DNA of 64,000 nt from Halocatena halophila (lineage in GTDB: Archaea; Halobacteriota; Halobacteria; Halobacteriales; Haloarculaceae), in assembly GCA_027563145.1 (NCBI GenBank), contig CP071306.1, forward strand, positions 806,001 to 870,000, in the 5' to 3' direction. Below the pieces are notes generated by a model. That model saw only the letters and a program-made list of their open reading frames with translations. It was not told the origin of the DNA and did no database searches. Positions 27,047-35,752 of the stretch are shown here, piece after piece (position 1 is the stretch's first letter; every line of letters begins with the position of its first letter). The position numbers and the translations under genes were made by a program.

Positions 27047-28153
27047 ATGGGAGCAAATTCGATCGATGAAACGATGTTCGAATCGATCGCAACCGGTGAG
27101 GATCCCGAGGCGATCCGATCGTTCCTTGAGTCGCTACCACCCGAACGAGAGCATGGATGGGAACTGCACCTCACAAAGTTGATCGAAACTGCTCCGGACT
27201 GTCGAACAACGCTTCGGAGCATTCTTAATGACGAAGCGAGTCCGGAATCAGTCCGATTCGGGGCATTTTTTGCCTGTTGTATTTATCATCGTCGACAGGG
27301 CAACGTGACGCAGTTTGGGATGTTACTCCGGGAGTACTCGGAATTCGATGATCATCCACTATTCCCACACCTTCAAGGGCTCCATCAGAGTCAGCTCTCA
27401 TCGCCTGGAAGCGGTCAACGGGCGATCGAATTCGCCAGGGAAGCCGCCCAGAGAGTTGGCGCACATCCCGGGGTTCGTCACAGTCTGGCCATCGCAATCG
27501 TCGAGCATCTCGAACAGGAAACGCCTGCGTCTTCCCAAGCACTGCTCGAAGAAGCCCACGAGAACGTTACCACGGCAATCGAACGGATCGAGTACCCGCG
27601 ATATTTCGATACGTTGGGTCGTATTCTGACCCATCAGGGAAAATACGACGACGCGAGAGCGAACATACACAAGGCGATCGATCTGGAGGACGAGGCGAAA
27701 GAGGATTACGCAATCCGGATCGGAATGTATCGCTCACACGAATTCAGGGTCATTCTCGAAGAGCATGCTGCTGACATTTCGAACGAGCAACAGACAATTC
27801 GTAATCAGCAACGTGAGTTGGATGAGAAGGTATCCGGGGCGGTTGCGCAACTGGAACACGCCAGCGAACAATCAGAAGAACGCATGCGAGAAATCCAGAC
27901 CCAGACGTTGCAGTTCATGGCGTTTTTCGCAACGATGCTGGCGGTCATCGTCAGCTCGATAACCGTCACGACTCGCTTTCCGGTTCCCGACGCAGCAGCG
28001 TTGATTCTGGTGTTGACGGGCGGATTGCTCGCTGCGTTCGGCGGGTTCACGATTGTCCTGCCGATCGATCGCGTTCGGACGAAAGCGGCTGCGTTGTTTG
28101 GGATGGGAACCCTGATTGCGGGTGCTGGAATTGGTGTCATCCTCACCCTGTGA
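27047..28153 (+). CDS. Helical-repeat membrane protein linked to the PP2C-like gene
   Basis: A 368-residue protein I cannot assign to a named family. Residues 1-240 look like alpha-helical repeats of TPR type, for example HPLFPHLQGLHQSQL, AIEFAREAAQRVGAHPGVR and YFDTLGRILTHQGKYDDARA. Residues 245-290 form a coiled coil (DISNEQQTIRNQQRELDEKV and following). Three hydrophobic helices follow at about 287-307, 316-338 and 347-368, so the soluble part would face the cytoplasm or outside as one block. It starts 5 bp after the PP2C-like frame, suggesting that the phosphatase and this membrane protein work together, perhaps as receiver and anchor. This is inference from position only. Confidence 0.75.
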   Translation: MGANSIDETMFESIATGEDPEAIRSFLESLPPEREHGWELHLTKLIETAPDCRTTLRSILNDEASPESVRFGAFFACCIYHRRQGNVTQFGMLLREYSEFDDHPLFPHLQGLHQSQLSSPGSGQRAIEFAREAAQRVGAHPGVRHSLAIAIVEHLEQETPASSQALLEEAHENVTTAIERIEYPRYFDTLGRILTHQGKYDDARANIHKAIDLEDEAKEDYAIRIGMYRSHEFRVILEEHAADISNEQQTIRNQQRELDEKVSGAVAQLEHASEQSEERMREIQTQTLQFMAFFATMLAVIVSSITVTTRFPVPDAAALILVLTGGLLAAFGGFTIVLPIDRVRTKAAALFGMGTLIAGAGIGVILTL

Positions 28154-28225
28154 GCAGTTCGTGGATTTCGGTTGTGACAGCATTGGTGTCTCGTCGCAAC
28201 GTTCAAATCGATACCCAGTAGACCC

Positions 28226-29485
28226 ATGGATGTGAATCGGAACGATCGGGCGATCACGGGGTTAGTCATGCTGGGCCATTCGCTGGTGCACACCTACGAG
28301 TTCGTGCTGCCGGTGTTCATCCCGATCTGGCTCGTACAGTATTCTACGACGGAGTTCGTCGTCGGTTCGATTGTGGGGCTTGGCATGGCGCTGTTCGGAC
28401 TCGGTGCGCCGCTGGCCGGCATTCTGACCGATCGGCGTGGCTCGAAGCCGTTGATCGTCATTTCGATGCTCGGAATGGGTCTCTCGTTCGTGTTACTCGC
28501 GATTGCCGGACAGTTAGAGGGCTCCAGTGGCGGGTTCACACCGGCGCTGGTGCTCATCACGCTTGCGCTGGTGCTCTGGGGCTGTGCGGCAAGTCTCTAT
28601 CATCCGGCCGGCCTCTCGTTGATCACCCGCGGCGTCGAAGCCCGCGGCAGCGCGTTTGCGTATCACGGCACCGCCGGCAATATTGGCACCGCAGTCGGAC
28701 CATTTCTTGCCACAGTGTTACTGTTCGTGTTGAACGATCAGTGGTCGATCGTTGCGTTCATTCTTGCCGTTCCGGCACTGGTTGGTGTCGCGCTTGCAGT
28801 CCGGATCGACGTGAACGAAACCGCAGCGGTCACTGCGGTGACCGACGGCGGTACAACCGGTATCAATTCACTCACGGAGTTCACGGCCGAATCGCGACGA
28901 CTGCTCACAGGTGGCTTTCTGGTCGTGTTCGCGCTGGTGATGTGTTCTGGGCTCTACTACCGCGGAATGTTGACGTTCATGCCAGAAGTGCTCGGAGGGC
29001 TTGCCGCCATCAAACCGATCGAGCTGTTCGGACGGACGTTCGAGCCAGCAAACTATCTCTACACTGGATTGCTGGCTGCCGGCGTTGGCGGCCAGTACGT
29101 CGGTGGGAAACTCACCGATCGAATGTCGCTAGAACGGGGCCTCGCCGGCGCGTTTGCCGTGCTCGCTGGACTCGCACTCGTGTTCGAACCCGTCGTCGCG
29201 ATAGGAATGAGTGCTATCATTCCGCTGTTGGTCGCAATCGGCTTCGTGCTGTTTTTCGTTCAGCCATTCTACCAGGCGACGGTCGCAGAGTACACGCCAG
29301 CAGACACTCGTGGACTGTCCTACGGATTTACGTATCTGGGTGTCTTCGGCGTCGGCGCACTCGGAACGCCGCTAGCAGGCATTGCGCTCACCTACTTCCC
29401 GGAGTGGGCGCTGTTCGTCGTACTTGCTGCGATTGCCTGTGGTGCGTTTGGGCTTGCGGTGTTTCTCAACAGCTACCAGGATTGA
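28226..29485 (+). CDS. MFS transporter
   Basis: A 419-residue major facilitator superfamily permease with about twelve hydrophobic helices. The loop between helices 2 and 3 carries LAGILTDRRGSKPL, matching the MFS signature GxxxDRxGRR, and a similar sequence (GGKLTDRMSLERG) recurs at the start of the second half. Substrate is unknown. It stands alone, convergent with the DUF3054 gene. The gap before it is 72 bp. Confidence 0.9.
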   Translation: MDVNRNDRAITGLVMLGHSLVHTYEFVLPVFIPIWLVQYSTTEFVVGSIVGLGMALFGLGAPLAGILTDRRGSKPLIVISMLGMGLSFVLLAIAGQLEGSSGGFTPALVLITLALVLWGCAASLYHPAGLSLITRGVEARGSAFAYHGTAGNIGTAVGPFLATVLLFVLNDQWSIVAFILAVPALVGVALAVRIDVNETAAVTAVTDGGTTGINSLTEFTAESRRLLTGGFLVVFALVMCSGLYYRGMLTFMPEVLGGLAAIKPIELFGRTFEPANYLYTGLLAAGVGGQYVGGKLTDRMSLERGLAGAFAVLAGLALVFEPVVAIGMSAIIPLLVAIGFVLFFVQPFYQATVAEYTPADTRGLSYGFTYLGVFGVGALGTPLAGIALTYFPEWALFVVLAAIACGAFGLAVFLNSYQD

Positions 29486-29492
29486 ATTCAAT

Positions 29493-29912
29493 CTACAACC
29501 ACGTGGTGAGCACCCGCCACGGAACGAGCAACACCAATCCAACAGCGAGCGAGACGAGCGCGAACGATATAGCAAAATCGCCGTGGAAAACGGATGTTGC
29601 CCGGAGTGTCTGACCGATGACCACAGCAATGAGCCATGTTCCGGCAGCGTATAGTGTGGCCGTCTTCGGGGTACGACGCGCTGTGCGGCTGTACGTGCCA
29701 AGAATGAGACTGCCAGCGATCCAGCCGAGCAAAAACGGGGTCGCCGTGCCGACGAGCCGCATCGGATTGGCGAGCAGATACTCCAGTCCCCAGTGACGGA
29801 GTTCGCCGACGAGCACGAACAGGCCGATCAGAAGCAAGTCGCCGAGGGCAACCAGCAGGGTTTCCGGCGAGCGGTCGATGCGAGCACTCGATCGATCTGC
29901 GGTTCCAGCCAT
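29493..29912 (-). CDS. DUF3054 membrane protein
   Basis: A 139-residue protein with four hydrophobic helices, the architecture and length of DUF3054: LLVALGDLLLIGLFVLVGEL, then a PFLLGWIAGSLILGTYS segment, the TWLIAVVIGQTLRA segment and a last helix ending PWRVLTTWL. Function is unknown. It is divergent from the HAD hydrolase gene. Confidence 0.87.
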   Translation of the reverse strand: MAGTADRSSARIDRSPETLLVALGDLLLIGLFVLVGELRHWGLEYLLANPMRLVGTATPFLLGWIAGSLILGTYSRTARRTPKTATLYAAGTWLIAVVIGQTLRATSVFHGDFAISFALVSLAVGLVLLVPWRVLTTWL

Positions 29913-29963
29913 GCGTGATCGTACCCCCCAGCAGGTCTTTATTTAATTGATCCCCGGTTTGCG

Positions 29964-30710
29964 ATGCGGTCACGAAGCCCGACCAGCAAGATTACTGCGG
30001 AACCGCCACAACACACAGCTGTGACCCAGGAGATCACCACCGTTCTCTTCGATCTCGACGATACGCTGTGTGAATACCGACAGTCCGTTGGGGACGTCCT
30101 CGAAATCGCTCACGAAGAAATTGGTATCGAACCGCTGTTCGAACCCGCAGAGTACGTGGCTCGCTACGATGAATTCGCAGAAAAAACCGACTCAAGCGAG
30201 CAGCTGCGCCGAGAGTGTTTCAGCACACTCGCCGCCGAACACGACCGCGATCCAGATCTGGGACGGGCAGTGGCTAGGGCCTACTCCAGAGAACGCGATC
30301 AAACGGACGTGCGACCGTTTCCTGGCGCGATCGAGACGCTCGAAACGCTCTCTGAAAGCCACAGCCTCGGGCTGATCACCAACGGCGTGCCGGATGCTCA
30401 GCGACCGAAACTCGACGTGCTCGGACTCGAGCCGTATTTCGACATCGTGCTCTTTGCCGGGAGTGAGCTCCCAGCAAAACCGGCGCGTGCAGCGTTTGAC
30501 CACGCGCTCGACCATCTCGGCTCCACGGCCGCGAGGTCGGTACACGTCGGCAACTCACTGGAATCCGATGTTGTCGGGGCCCAGCGAGCAGGGATTGATG
30601 CCATCTGGTTTGTCCCTTACCAGCACGCCGGGATCAAACCCGATCCACGGCCAGCATACACCGTTGAATCCATTCCAGAAGTGCTCGACGTGGTCGAATC
30701 TTCCCTCTGA
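29964..30710 (+). CDS. HAD family hydrolase
   Basis: A 248-residue haloacid-dehalogenase-type phosphatase. Motif I is VLFDLDDTLCEY with the nucleophilic Asp, motif II LGLITNGVP, the conserved Lys lies in ELPAKPARAAF, and motif IV is HVGNSLESDVVGAQRAG. A four-helix cap lies between motifs I and II. The first 19 residues, rich in Ser, Thr and Pro, are atypical; a GTG at 30021 giving VTQEITTVLFDLDDTL is an equally good start. The substrate is probably a small phosphate ester. Confidence 0.88.
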   Translation: MRSRSPTSKITAEPPQHTAVTQEITTVLFDLDDTLCEYRQSVGDVLEIAHEEIGIEPLFEPAEYVARYDEFAEKTDSSEQLRRECFSTLAAEHDRDPDLGRAVARAYSRERDQTDVRPFPGAIETLETLSESHSLGLITNGVPDAQRPKLDVLGLEPYFDIVLFAGSELPAKPARAAFDHALDHLGSTAARSVHVGNSLESDVVGAQRAGIDAIWFVPYQHAGIKPDPRPAYTVESIPEVLDVVESSL

Positions 30711-30766
30711 GTCTCGATAACGGCCCGGCCATCAAACCCAGCAAACTCGACATCACACCAGAGAGA

Positions 30767-30788
30767 GCGAACCGTTTTTTTGGTTCGC
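30767..30788 (+). promoter_or_regulatory. Palindromic hisD promoter element
   Basis: GCGAACC (30767-30773) and GGTTCGC (30782-30788) form a perfect 7-bp inverted repeat around GTTTTTTT. It is centred 26 bp before the hisD ATG, where the TATA box of a leaderless transcript should be, so it may be an operator. As RNA it could also act as a hairpin terminator with its T-run in the loop for the HAD gene. Confidence 0.45.
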
Positions 30789-30802
30789 ACCAACGTCCTC
30801 GC

Positions 30803-32074
30803 ATGAACGTTCAGCCCATCGCGGAGCTGTCGCCGACTGAGCGGACGGCGTTGTTCGACCGCTCATCCGGCGTCGAAGACGCCATCCAGTCCGCCAAAGA
30901 GATCATTGAGCGGGTGCGCACCGAAGGCGACGTCGCCCTGCGTGCGTATGCAAGAGAGTTCGACGACTGCGACGTTGGGAATCTCGAGATCACCGACCAG
31001 ACCGAAGCCGCAACCGAACGACTTGATCCAACGCTTCTCGCTGAAATCGAAACGGCAGCCGAAAACATCCGCGCGTTCCACGAAAAACAGCGGCCACAGG
31101 ACTGGCGCGAGACAACCGAGGGCCGTGAGCTCGGTCGCCGATTCCGACCGATCGAACGGGTGGGCGTCTACACACCCGGCGGAACGGCGTCGTATCCATC
31201 GAGCGCCTTGATGGGGATCATTCCTGCCGTCGTGGCGGGTGTCGAACACGTTGGGGTCGTCACGCCACCCGCAGAACAACTCGACGACGCGACGCTCGCC
31301 GCGATTCAGATTGCCGGTGGGGACGCCGTCTATCAGGTCGGAGGGGCACAGGCGATTGCGGCGCTGGCCTACGGCACCGAAACCGTCTCTCGTGTGGAGA
31401 AAATCGTTGGGCCTGGGAACCAGTTTGTCACGGCCGCAAAGCAACTGGTCCAGGGCGACGTTGAAATCGACTTTCTCGCCGGGCCGAGCGAACTGGTTGT
31501 CGTCGCGGATGAAACTGCCAACGCTCCGTTCGTGGCGGCGGATCTGCTTGCACAGGCCGAACACGATCCAAACGCGTCTGTCGTTGCAGTCACTCACCAC
31601 GAACCCACTGCCGAACGAATCGCCAAGGAAACCGAACGACAACTCGAGGCGATCGACCGCAACGATATCGCCCGGGAGGCGCTCGAAAACGACGCCAGTG
31701 GCGTCTTTATTGCACGATCACGATCCGAAGCCGTTCTGTTTGCCGAATCGTACGCTCCCGAACACCTTTCGATTCAGACAGAAGATGACGAGGCGATACT
31801 CGACCGGATCGATTCCGCCGGGAGTGTCTTTCTCGGCCCGTACACACCCGTTGCTGCAGGGGATTATGCGACCGGGACGAACCACGTGCTTCCGACGAGT
31901 GGCGGCGCGCGAACGACTGGTGGGCTCGCCGTCGAGACGTTCCTCCGATCGACAACCGTCCAGCGACTGAATAAGACCGCACTCGAAGACCTCCGCGAGA
32001 CGATCACCACCATCGCAACCACCGAAGGACTGGAGGCACACGCTCGCAGTGTCGATCAGCGGTTTCAGCCCTAA
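30803..32074 (+). CDS. hisD: Histidinol dehydrogenase
   Basis: A 423-residue zinc enzyme that oxidises histidinol twice to histidine, the last step of histidine synthesis. Family segments are GVYTPGGTASYPSSALMG near residue 118, GGAQAIAALAYGTE, KIVGPGN, FLAGPSELVVVAD, QAEHDPNA and SYAPEHLSIQ. No other his gene is adjacent, as is usual in haloarchaea where the pathway is scattered. With the hut operon in the same window the cell can both make and degrade histidine. It is convergent with phoU, 2 bp apart. Confidence 0.96.
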   Translation: MNVQPIAELSPTERTALFDRSSGVEDAIQSAKEIIERVRTEGDVALRAYAREFDDCDVGNLEITDQTEAATERLDPTLLAEIETAAENIRAFHEKQRPQDWRETTEGRELGRRFRPIERVGVYTPGGTASYPSSALMGIIPAVVAGVEHVGVVTPPAEQLDDATLAAIQIAGGDAVYQVGGAQAIAALAYGTETVSRVEKIVGPGNQFVTAAKQLVQGDVEIDFLAGPSELVVVADETANAPFVAADLLAQAEHDPNASVVAVTHHEPTAERIAKETERQLEAIDRNDIAREALENDASGVFIARSRSEAVLFAESYAPEHLSIQTEDDEAILDRIDSAGSVFLGPYTPVAAGDYATGTNHVLPTSGGARTTGGLAVETFLRSTTVQRLNKTALEDLRETITTIATTEGLEAHARSVDQRFQP

Positions 32075-32076
32075 CC

Positions 32077-32784
32077 TCAGTAGATCAGTTCGTCGCTGTT
32101 TTCGACCATATATAGCGTCCGCGCGGCAATGTTCACCGCGTGATCACCAACCCGTTCGAGATCCCGAATCGTCAGTAACAGCCGTGATACCGCACCCATC
32201 AACGACTCAATGTCGTCTTCTTTGTCGGTTCCATCGATTTCTGTCTCGATCAGATCCCGCATCACTGTCGTGCTAGCTCTCTGACACAGTGAATCGAGCT
32301 CGTCGTCTCGAGTATCGATTTCGAAACACGCCTCCGCATCGCGGTCTGCGTAGGCCAACATCGCGTCATCGATCATTTCGAGGGTTAAATCGCCAATCGC
32401 CTGGATATCGACCTCCGGAAACATATCGGACTGAGCACTGAGAGTATACTCTCCGAGATTCGTCGCCAGATCTGCGATCCGCTCGAGATCAGTGATGATC
32501 TTGAACGACGAGGCGATAAACCGGAGATCACCAGCCACAGGCTGTTGTAATGCGAATAGATCGATGCAAGACTGCTCGAGGTTGAGATACATCTCGTTGA
32601 TCTCGCTGTCCCCTTCGATCACATCGCGTGCGAGCTCTTCGTCCTTTTGTTCCATTGCGTTCAATCCAGAGCGCAAACTCTCCGAAACGACTTCGCTCAT
32701 GTACAACACGTCCGTTTCGAGTTCCTCAAGTTGCTCCTGATAGCCCTGACGTGCCATTGGTGTAATCACTACATCAACACTCAT
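32077..32784 (-). CDS. phoU: Phosphate transport regulator PhoU
   Basis: A 235-residue all-helical protein with two PhoU repeats. The first contains LYMSEVVSESLRSGLNAME and DSEINEMYLNLEQSC; the second includes DERVGDHA-type DLERVGDHAVNIA near the end. PhoU damps phosphate uptake and signalling when phosphate is ample. The ATG at 32784 is supported by TAATTATAGAG (minus strand, 32806-32816) about 27 bp upstream; the shorter start at 32757 (MARQGYQEQLEEL) matches many relatives. Its neighbour across a 267-bp AT-rich gap is a second PhoU-type regulator transcribed the other way. No pst transporter genes are in the window. Confidence 0.92.
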   Translation of the reverse strand: MSVDVVITPMARQGYQEQLEELETDVLYMSEVVSESLRSGLNAMEQKDEELARDVIEGDSEINEMYLNLEQSCIDLFALQQPVAGDLRFIASSFKIITDLERIADLATNLGEYTLSAQSDMFPEVDIQAIGDLTLEMIDDAMLAYADRDAEACFEIDTRDDELDSLCQRASTTVMRDLIETEIDGTDKEDDIESLMGAVSRLLLTIRDLERVGDHAVNIAARTLYMVENSDELIY

Positions 32785-32805
32785 ATATTCGATGAACGTA
32801 AAGAT

Positions 32806-32816
32806 CTCTATAATTA
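32806..32816 (-). promoter_or_regulatory. TATA box of phoU
   Basis: TAATTATAGAG on the minus strand, centred 27 bp before the ATG at 32784. Confidence 0.6.
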
Positions 32817-32974
32817 CTCCGTGTGAATATTTAGACCATATAGTTACTATTTAACTATTGTAAGACAATCCCAGATAGACGGACTGAAGCGGCTGTTACT
32901 GGTGAATCAAAACTGCTACGAATCATTCAATATCCCTCCATTGAGTACACGATCCCTCACTTAGACCGAGTAAA

Positions 32975-32986
32975 TACTGAGCAGTA
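32975..32986. promoter_or_regulatory. Palindrome TACTGAGCAGTA between the two phoU-type genes
   Basis: TACTG and CAGTA form a perfect 5-bp inverted repeat around AG, with looser symmetry outside it (GAG and CTC on the flanks). It lies 32 bp before the TATA box of the AbrB-PhoU gene, a position suited to an activator or repressor. No such site is known to me. Confidence 0.35.
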
Positions 32987-33017
32987 CACTCTGTCTTCAC
33001 CGAGTATATAGCGATGG

Positions 33018-33028
33018 TATAATTTATT
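33018..33028 (+). promoter_or_regulatory. TATA box of the AbrB-PhoU gene
   Basis: TATAATTTATT, centred 29 bp before the ATG at 33052. Confidence 0.6.
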
Positions 33029-33051
33029 GTTATTCGTCCACCACAGTCTGT

Positions 33052-34047
33052 ATGGAGACGAGGAAAGTTCAGGTAACTGGTGGATCGACGTATACCGTTT
33101 CATTACCAAAGGACTGGGCGACCGAGAATGACATTTCGGCCGGGAGTGTTGTCGAATTCTACCCGGAAGACGATTCTCTTCTGTTATTGCCCCAGGACGA
33201 ACAGGAGCGAACGGAGGGTGAACTCGACATCACTGGGATTGACGGCGTCGAGTTGATGCGCATGGTTTCGACAATGTACGTGAGCGGCTTTGACATCATC
33301 ACGCTCACCGCAAGTCGGATTACGGCCGCACAACGTCGAGCGATCAGATCGGCCTCCCAGCGACTCGTCGGACTTGAGGTGATCGGTGAGACGAGCGAGA
33401 AAGTCTCTCTGCAAGATCTTCTCGATTCGTCGGAGCTGTCGGTGACCAACGCAATCACTCGAATGCGATTGGTTTCGTTAAGCATGCTCTCGGATGCCGT
33501 GACCGCGCTCGTCGAGAATGACAACGATCTTGCCACCGACGTTATCGAACGCGACGACGATGTTGATCGGCTCTGGTCGATGGTGTCACGAGTGTTCCGA
33601 TCAGTGCTCCGAGATCCGGGATCGGCCACTGACGTTGGCTTGCCGCGTGAGACGTGCTTCGATTATCACTCGAGCGCTCGCCAGCTCGAACGCGTTGGCG
33701 ACCACGCAGCAAAGATCGCAAATCTGTCGTTAGAGCTCGATGAAATCCCCCCAGAAGCTGCCGACGGGATCGTCGAGCTCAGAACCGAAGCCGCGACAGC
33801 CGTCGAGAAAGCTATGGAAGCACTACTCGAGGACGACACCGAGACGGCAACACGGCTTGGCACCAACGCTCGCGAGCACGTCCGGGAGATCGATACGCTC
33901 GCACGAGAGGTCGACGGCATCATCCGCGGACTCGACCCGCAGCCGGCGCAGTTGCTCGGGCTGATCGTGGATTCGCTTTCTCGGAGTGCAGATTACGGCG
34001 GAAACATCGCCGAGACGGCACTCCAGAACGCAGCACCAAAACCGTAG
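33052..34047 (+). CDS. AbrB/SpoVT-PhoU domain regulator
   Basis: A 331-residue protein. The first 45 residues are a swapped-hairpin AbrB/SpoVT DNA-binding domain (METRKVQVTGGSTYTVSLPK, then DWATENDISAGSVVEFYPED). The rest contains two helical PhoU-like repeats, with ARQLERVGDHAAKIANLS and DSLSRSADYGGNIAE as clear markers. This architecture is common in haloarchaea and is taken to be a DNA-binding PhoU that controls phosphate genes. It is divergent from a plain PhoU; the two may regulate each other through the shared gap. Confidence 0.9.
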   Translation: METRKVQVTGGSTYTVSLPKDWATENDISAGSVVEFYPEDDSLLLLPQDEQERTEGELDITGIDGVELMRMVSTMYVSGFDIITLTASRITAAQRRAIRSASQRLVGLEVIGETSEKVSLQDLLDSSELSVTNAITRMRLVSLSMLSDAVTALVENDNDLATDVIERDDDVDRLWSMVSRVFRSVLRDPGSATDVGLPRETCFDYHSSARQLERVGDHAAKIANLSLELDEIPPEAADGIVELRTEAATAVEKAMEALLEDDTETATRLGTNAREHVREIDTLAREVDGIIRGLDPQPAQLLGLIVDSLSRSADYGGNIAETALQNAAPKP

Positions 34048-34051
34048 TATT

Positions 34052-34426
34052 TCAGTTCGAATCGAGGACGGCGTTGACCTGGCCGCTCTGACCCGGACGA
34101 GAGGTCACACGGGCGCGTCCCTCTGCAGTTTCGATGATAGCGCCCTTGGTAATGATGTTCCGTCGAACGTAGTTGGGGTTCGCACTGTTTTCGATCACGT
34201 TTTCGATCGTCGCCGTGACGACACCGTCGTCGGTGGCGACGTTGGCGCTATCCGTCGAGAGGGCGCGCACTTTCGTTTCGCCACCACGCGCTTCAACAAC
34301 CTTCAGTGAAGTTTCGCCGACGCGGGTTTCCGTTGGTGAGTGACCCAGTTCGTGCAGTCGTTTTTTCCGTACCGTACGCCGTCGGCCACCGGTTCGTTTC
34401 TTCGGGGATCGTCCCTGGTCTTTCAT
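34052..34426 (-). CDS. rps8e: Ribosomal protein S8e
   Basis: A 124-residue small-subunit protein. It starts MKDQGRSPKKRTGGRRRTV, the basic N-terminus of archaeal S8e, and contains RKKRLHELGHSPTETRVG, then the S8e core NPNYVRRNIITKGAIIETAEG. The frame extends upstream, but the ATG at 34426 matches the family start. It is convergent with the AbrB-PhoU gene, 4 bp apart, and divergent from the DUF2240 gene. Confidence 0.95.
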   Translation of the reverse strand: MKDQGRSPKKRTGGRRRTVRKKRLHELGHSPTETRVGETSLKVVEARGGETKVRALSTDSANVATDDGVVTATIENVIENSANPNYVRRNIITKGAIIETAEGRARVTSRPGQSGQVNAVLDSN

Positions 34427-34520
34427 ACCGCTATCCAGCCCGGAGACACACTTGAAATGCTCGGTCCGACGTGGCCACGTTTCGACAGCGTTAGCACCCT
34501 GGCCACGAGCAGTTTCATCG

Positions 34521-34979
34521 ATGAGCCTGTCGATCACCGTTGGAGCGCCGTTTCACGCTGCTGGACGCGACCGCCTCGGAGAAAGCGAGTTCGTCGTCGC
34601 ACTGTCGCTCGATCGAGACTGGTTTTCTCCCGATCAGGCAAAGCGGCTGATCGACGTGGCCATCGTCGATGGACTGCTCGAACGCGACGGTGATACGCTC
34701 ACACTGACGTTCGATCCCGAACCAGTGCCGGACTCGTTCAGCCCCGACGAGTCCATTCTCCGACAGCGAACCACCTTCGAACGCGTCCTCGATCGGCTCA
34801 CCACCGAAGCCGACTCCTCGAAACGGGAGATCGTGGCGGCCATCAACGAACTCCAGGCCACACTTGGAGTCACCACAGACGCCGCCGCAGTGCTGTATGC
34901 ACACCGGAATGGCCACGATATCGAAGAGCTGGCTGCTGGGGTCCGCTCGGAGCTAACACACGAGCTCACAGGCGAGTAA
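34521..34979 (+). CDS. DUF2240 family protein
   Basis: A 152-residue protein matching DUF2240: an N-terminal helical segment with ESEFVVALSLDRDWFSPDQA and a C-terminal helical part with KREIVAAINELQATLGVTTD and AAAVLYAHRNGHDIEELA. The function is unknown; the first half resembles a winged helix. The ATG at 34521 (MSLSITVGAPF) is chosen over an upstream frame that would run into the S8e promoter. Confidence 0.85.
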   Translation: MSLSITVGAPFHAAGRDRLGESEFVVALSLDRDWFSPDQAKRLIDVAIVDGLLERDGDTLTLTFDPEPVPDSFSPDESILRQRTTFERVLDRLTTEADSSKREIVAAINELQATLGVTTDAAAVLYAHRNGHDIEELAAGVRSELTHELTGE

Positions 34980-35070
34980 CGTCATTTTTGCAACACCCGT
35001 CTGTCCACTAATATTGGACAAACCGAATGTATGTTGTAGAAAGAGTCCGTGGGTACGGTGGGTTTCGAGA

Positions 35071-35730
35071 GTGAAATACTGTGATCTGCGACTCCATCAA
35101 CCCGACTGGATGATCCATCCGATGGGGCGGTTCATCCGGGACGGTGATGTGGTTCAGTACGACGAGTTAGTGACGTGGAACCTTCATCCAGAACTGTCGG
35201 TTGAATACGAGCTGTTCTACGTGGAGTTGACGGACATTGCGAGCTACTGCCGTGCGCTCGAGACGATCGAGACGATCGAATGGTATCGGACAGTTCGACT
35301 CGACGACCGGTCGCTGTTCGTCCTCGTCTGTCAGCAAATACGTGAACGAATGCTCGCGCTTCGGAAGACATTTGCACGGTTACAGGTCGTCGTTGTTCCG
35401 CCGATTGTCTACGATACGGAAGCCGTGATGGAGTTCACGGTGATCGGTGAACAAAACGCACTGCAGACGCTGGTCGAAAGCGTCCCAGGTGTGACTGTTC
35501 TCGATACTGGGACTCTCGAGACGTACGATCGACCGGCGATCGACAGTACAGCTGCGGTGACCGATCGGCAACTGGAGATGCTCGAAACTGCGGTCAGGAT
35601 GGGATATTACGCCGTTCCTCGCGAGGCGTCGCTAGAGGACGTGGCAACGGCACTCGAGTGTGCAAAAAGCACCGTGTCGGTGACGTTACGCAAGGCAGAG
35701 GCAACCATCATCCGATCGGCACTCACCTGA
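35071..35730 (+). CDS. Bat-type helix-turn-helix regulator
   Basis: A 219-residue regulator with the usual plan for this haloarchaeal class: an N-terminal domain beginning KYCDLRLHQPDWMIHPMGRF and a C-terminal HTH_10 domain, LTDRQ-like VTDRQLEMLETAVRMGYYAVP followed by EDVATALECAKSTVSVTLRKAE. The GTG at 35071 is chosen because the KYCDLRL segment is conserved in such proteins; an ATG at 35110 is possible. No obvious target is adjacent. Confidence 0.85.
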   Translation: MKYCDLRLHQPDWMIHPMGRFIRDGDVVQYDELVTWNLHPELSVEYELFYVELTDIASYCRALETIETIEWYRTVRLDDRSLFVLVCQQIRERMLALRKTFARLQVVVVPPIVYDTEAVMEFTVIGEQNALQTLVESVPGVTVLDTGTLETYDRPAIDSTAAVTDRQLEMLETAVRMGYYAVPREASLEDVATALECAKSTVSVTLRKAEATIIRSALT

Positions 35731-35752
35731 TCGACAACACTGCGGGCGATTT

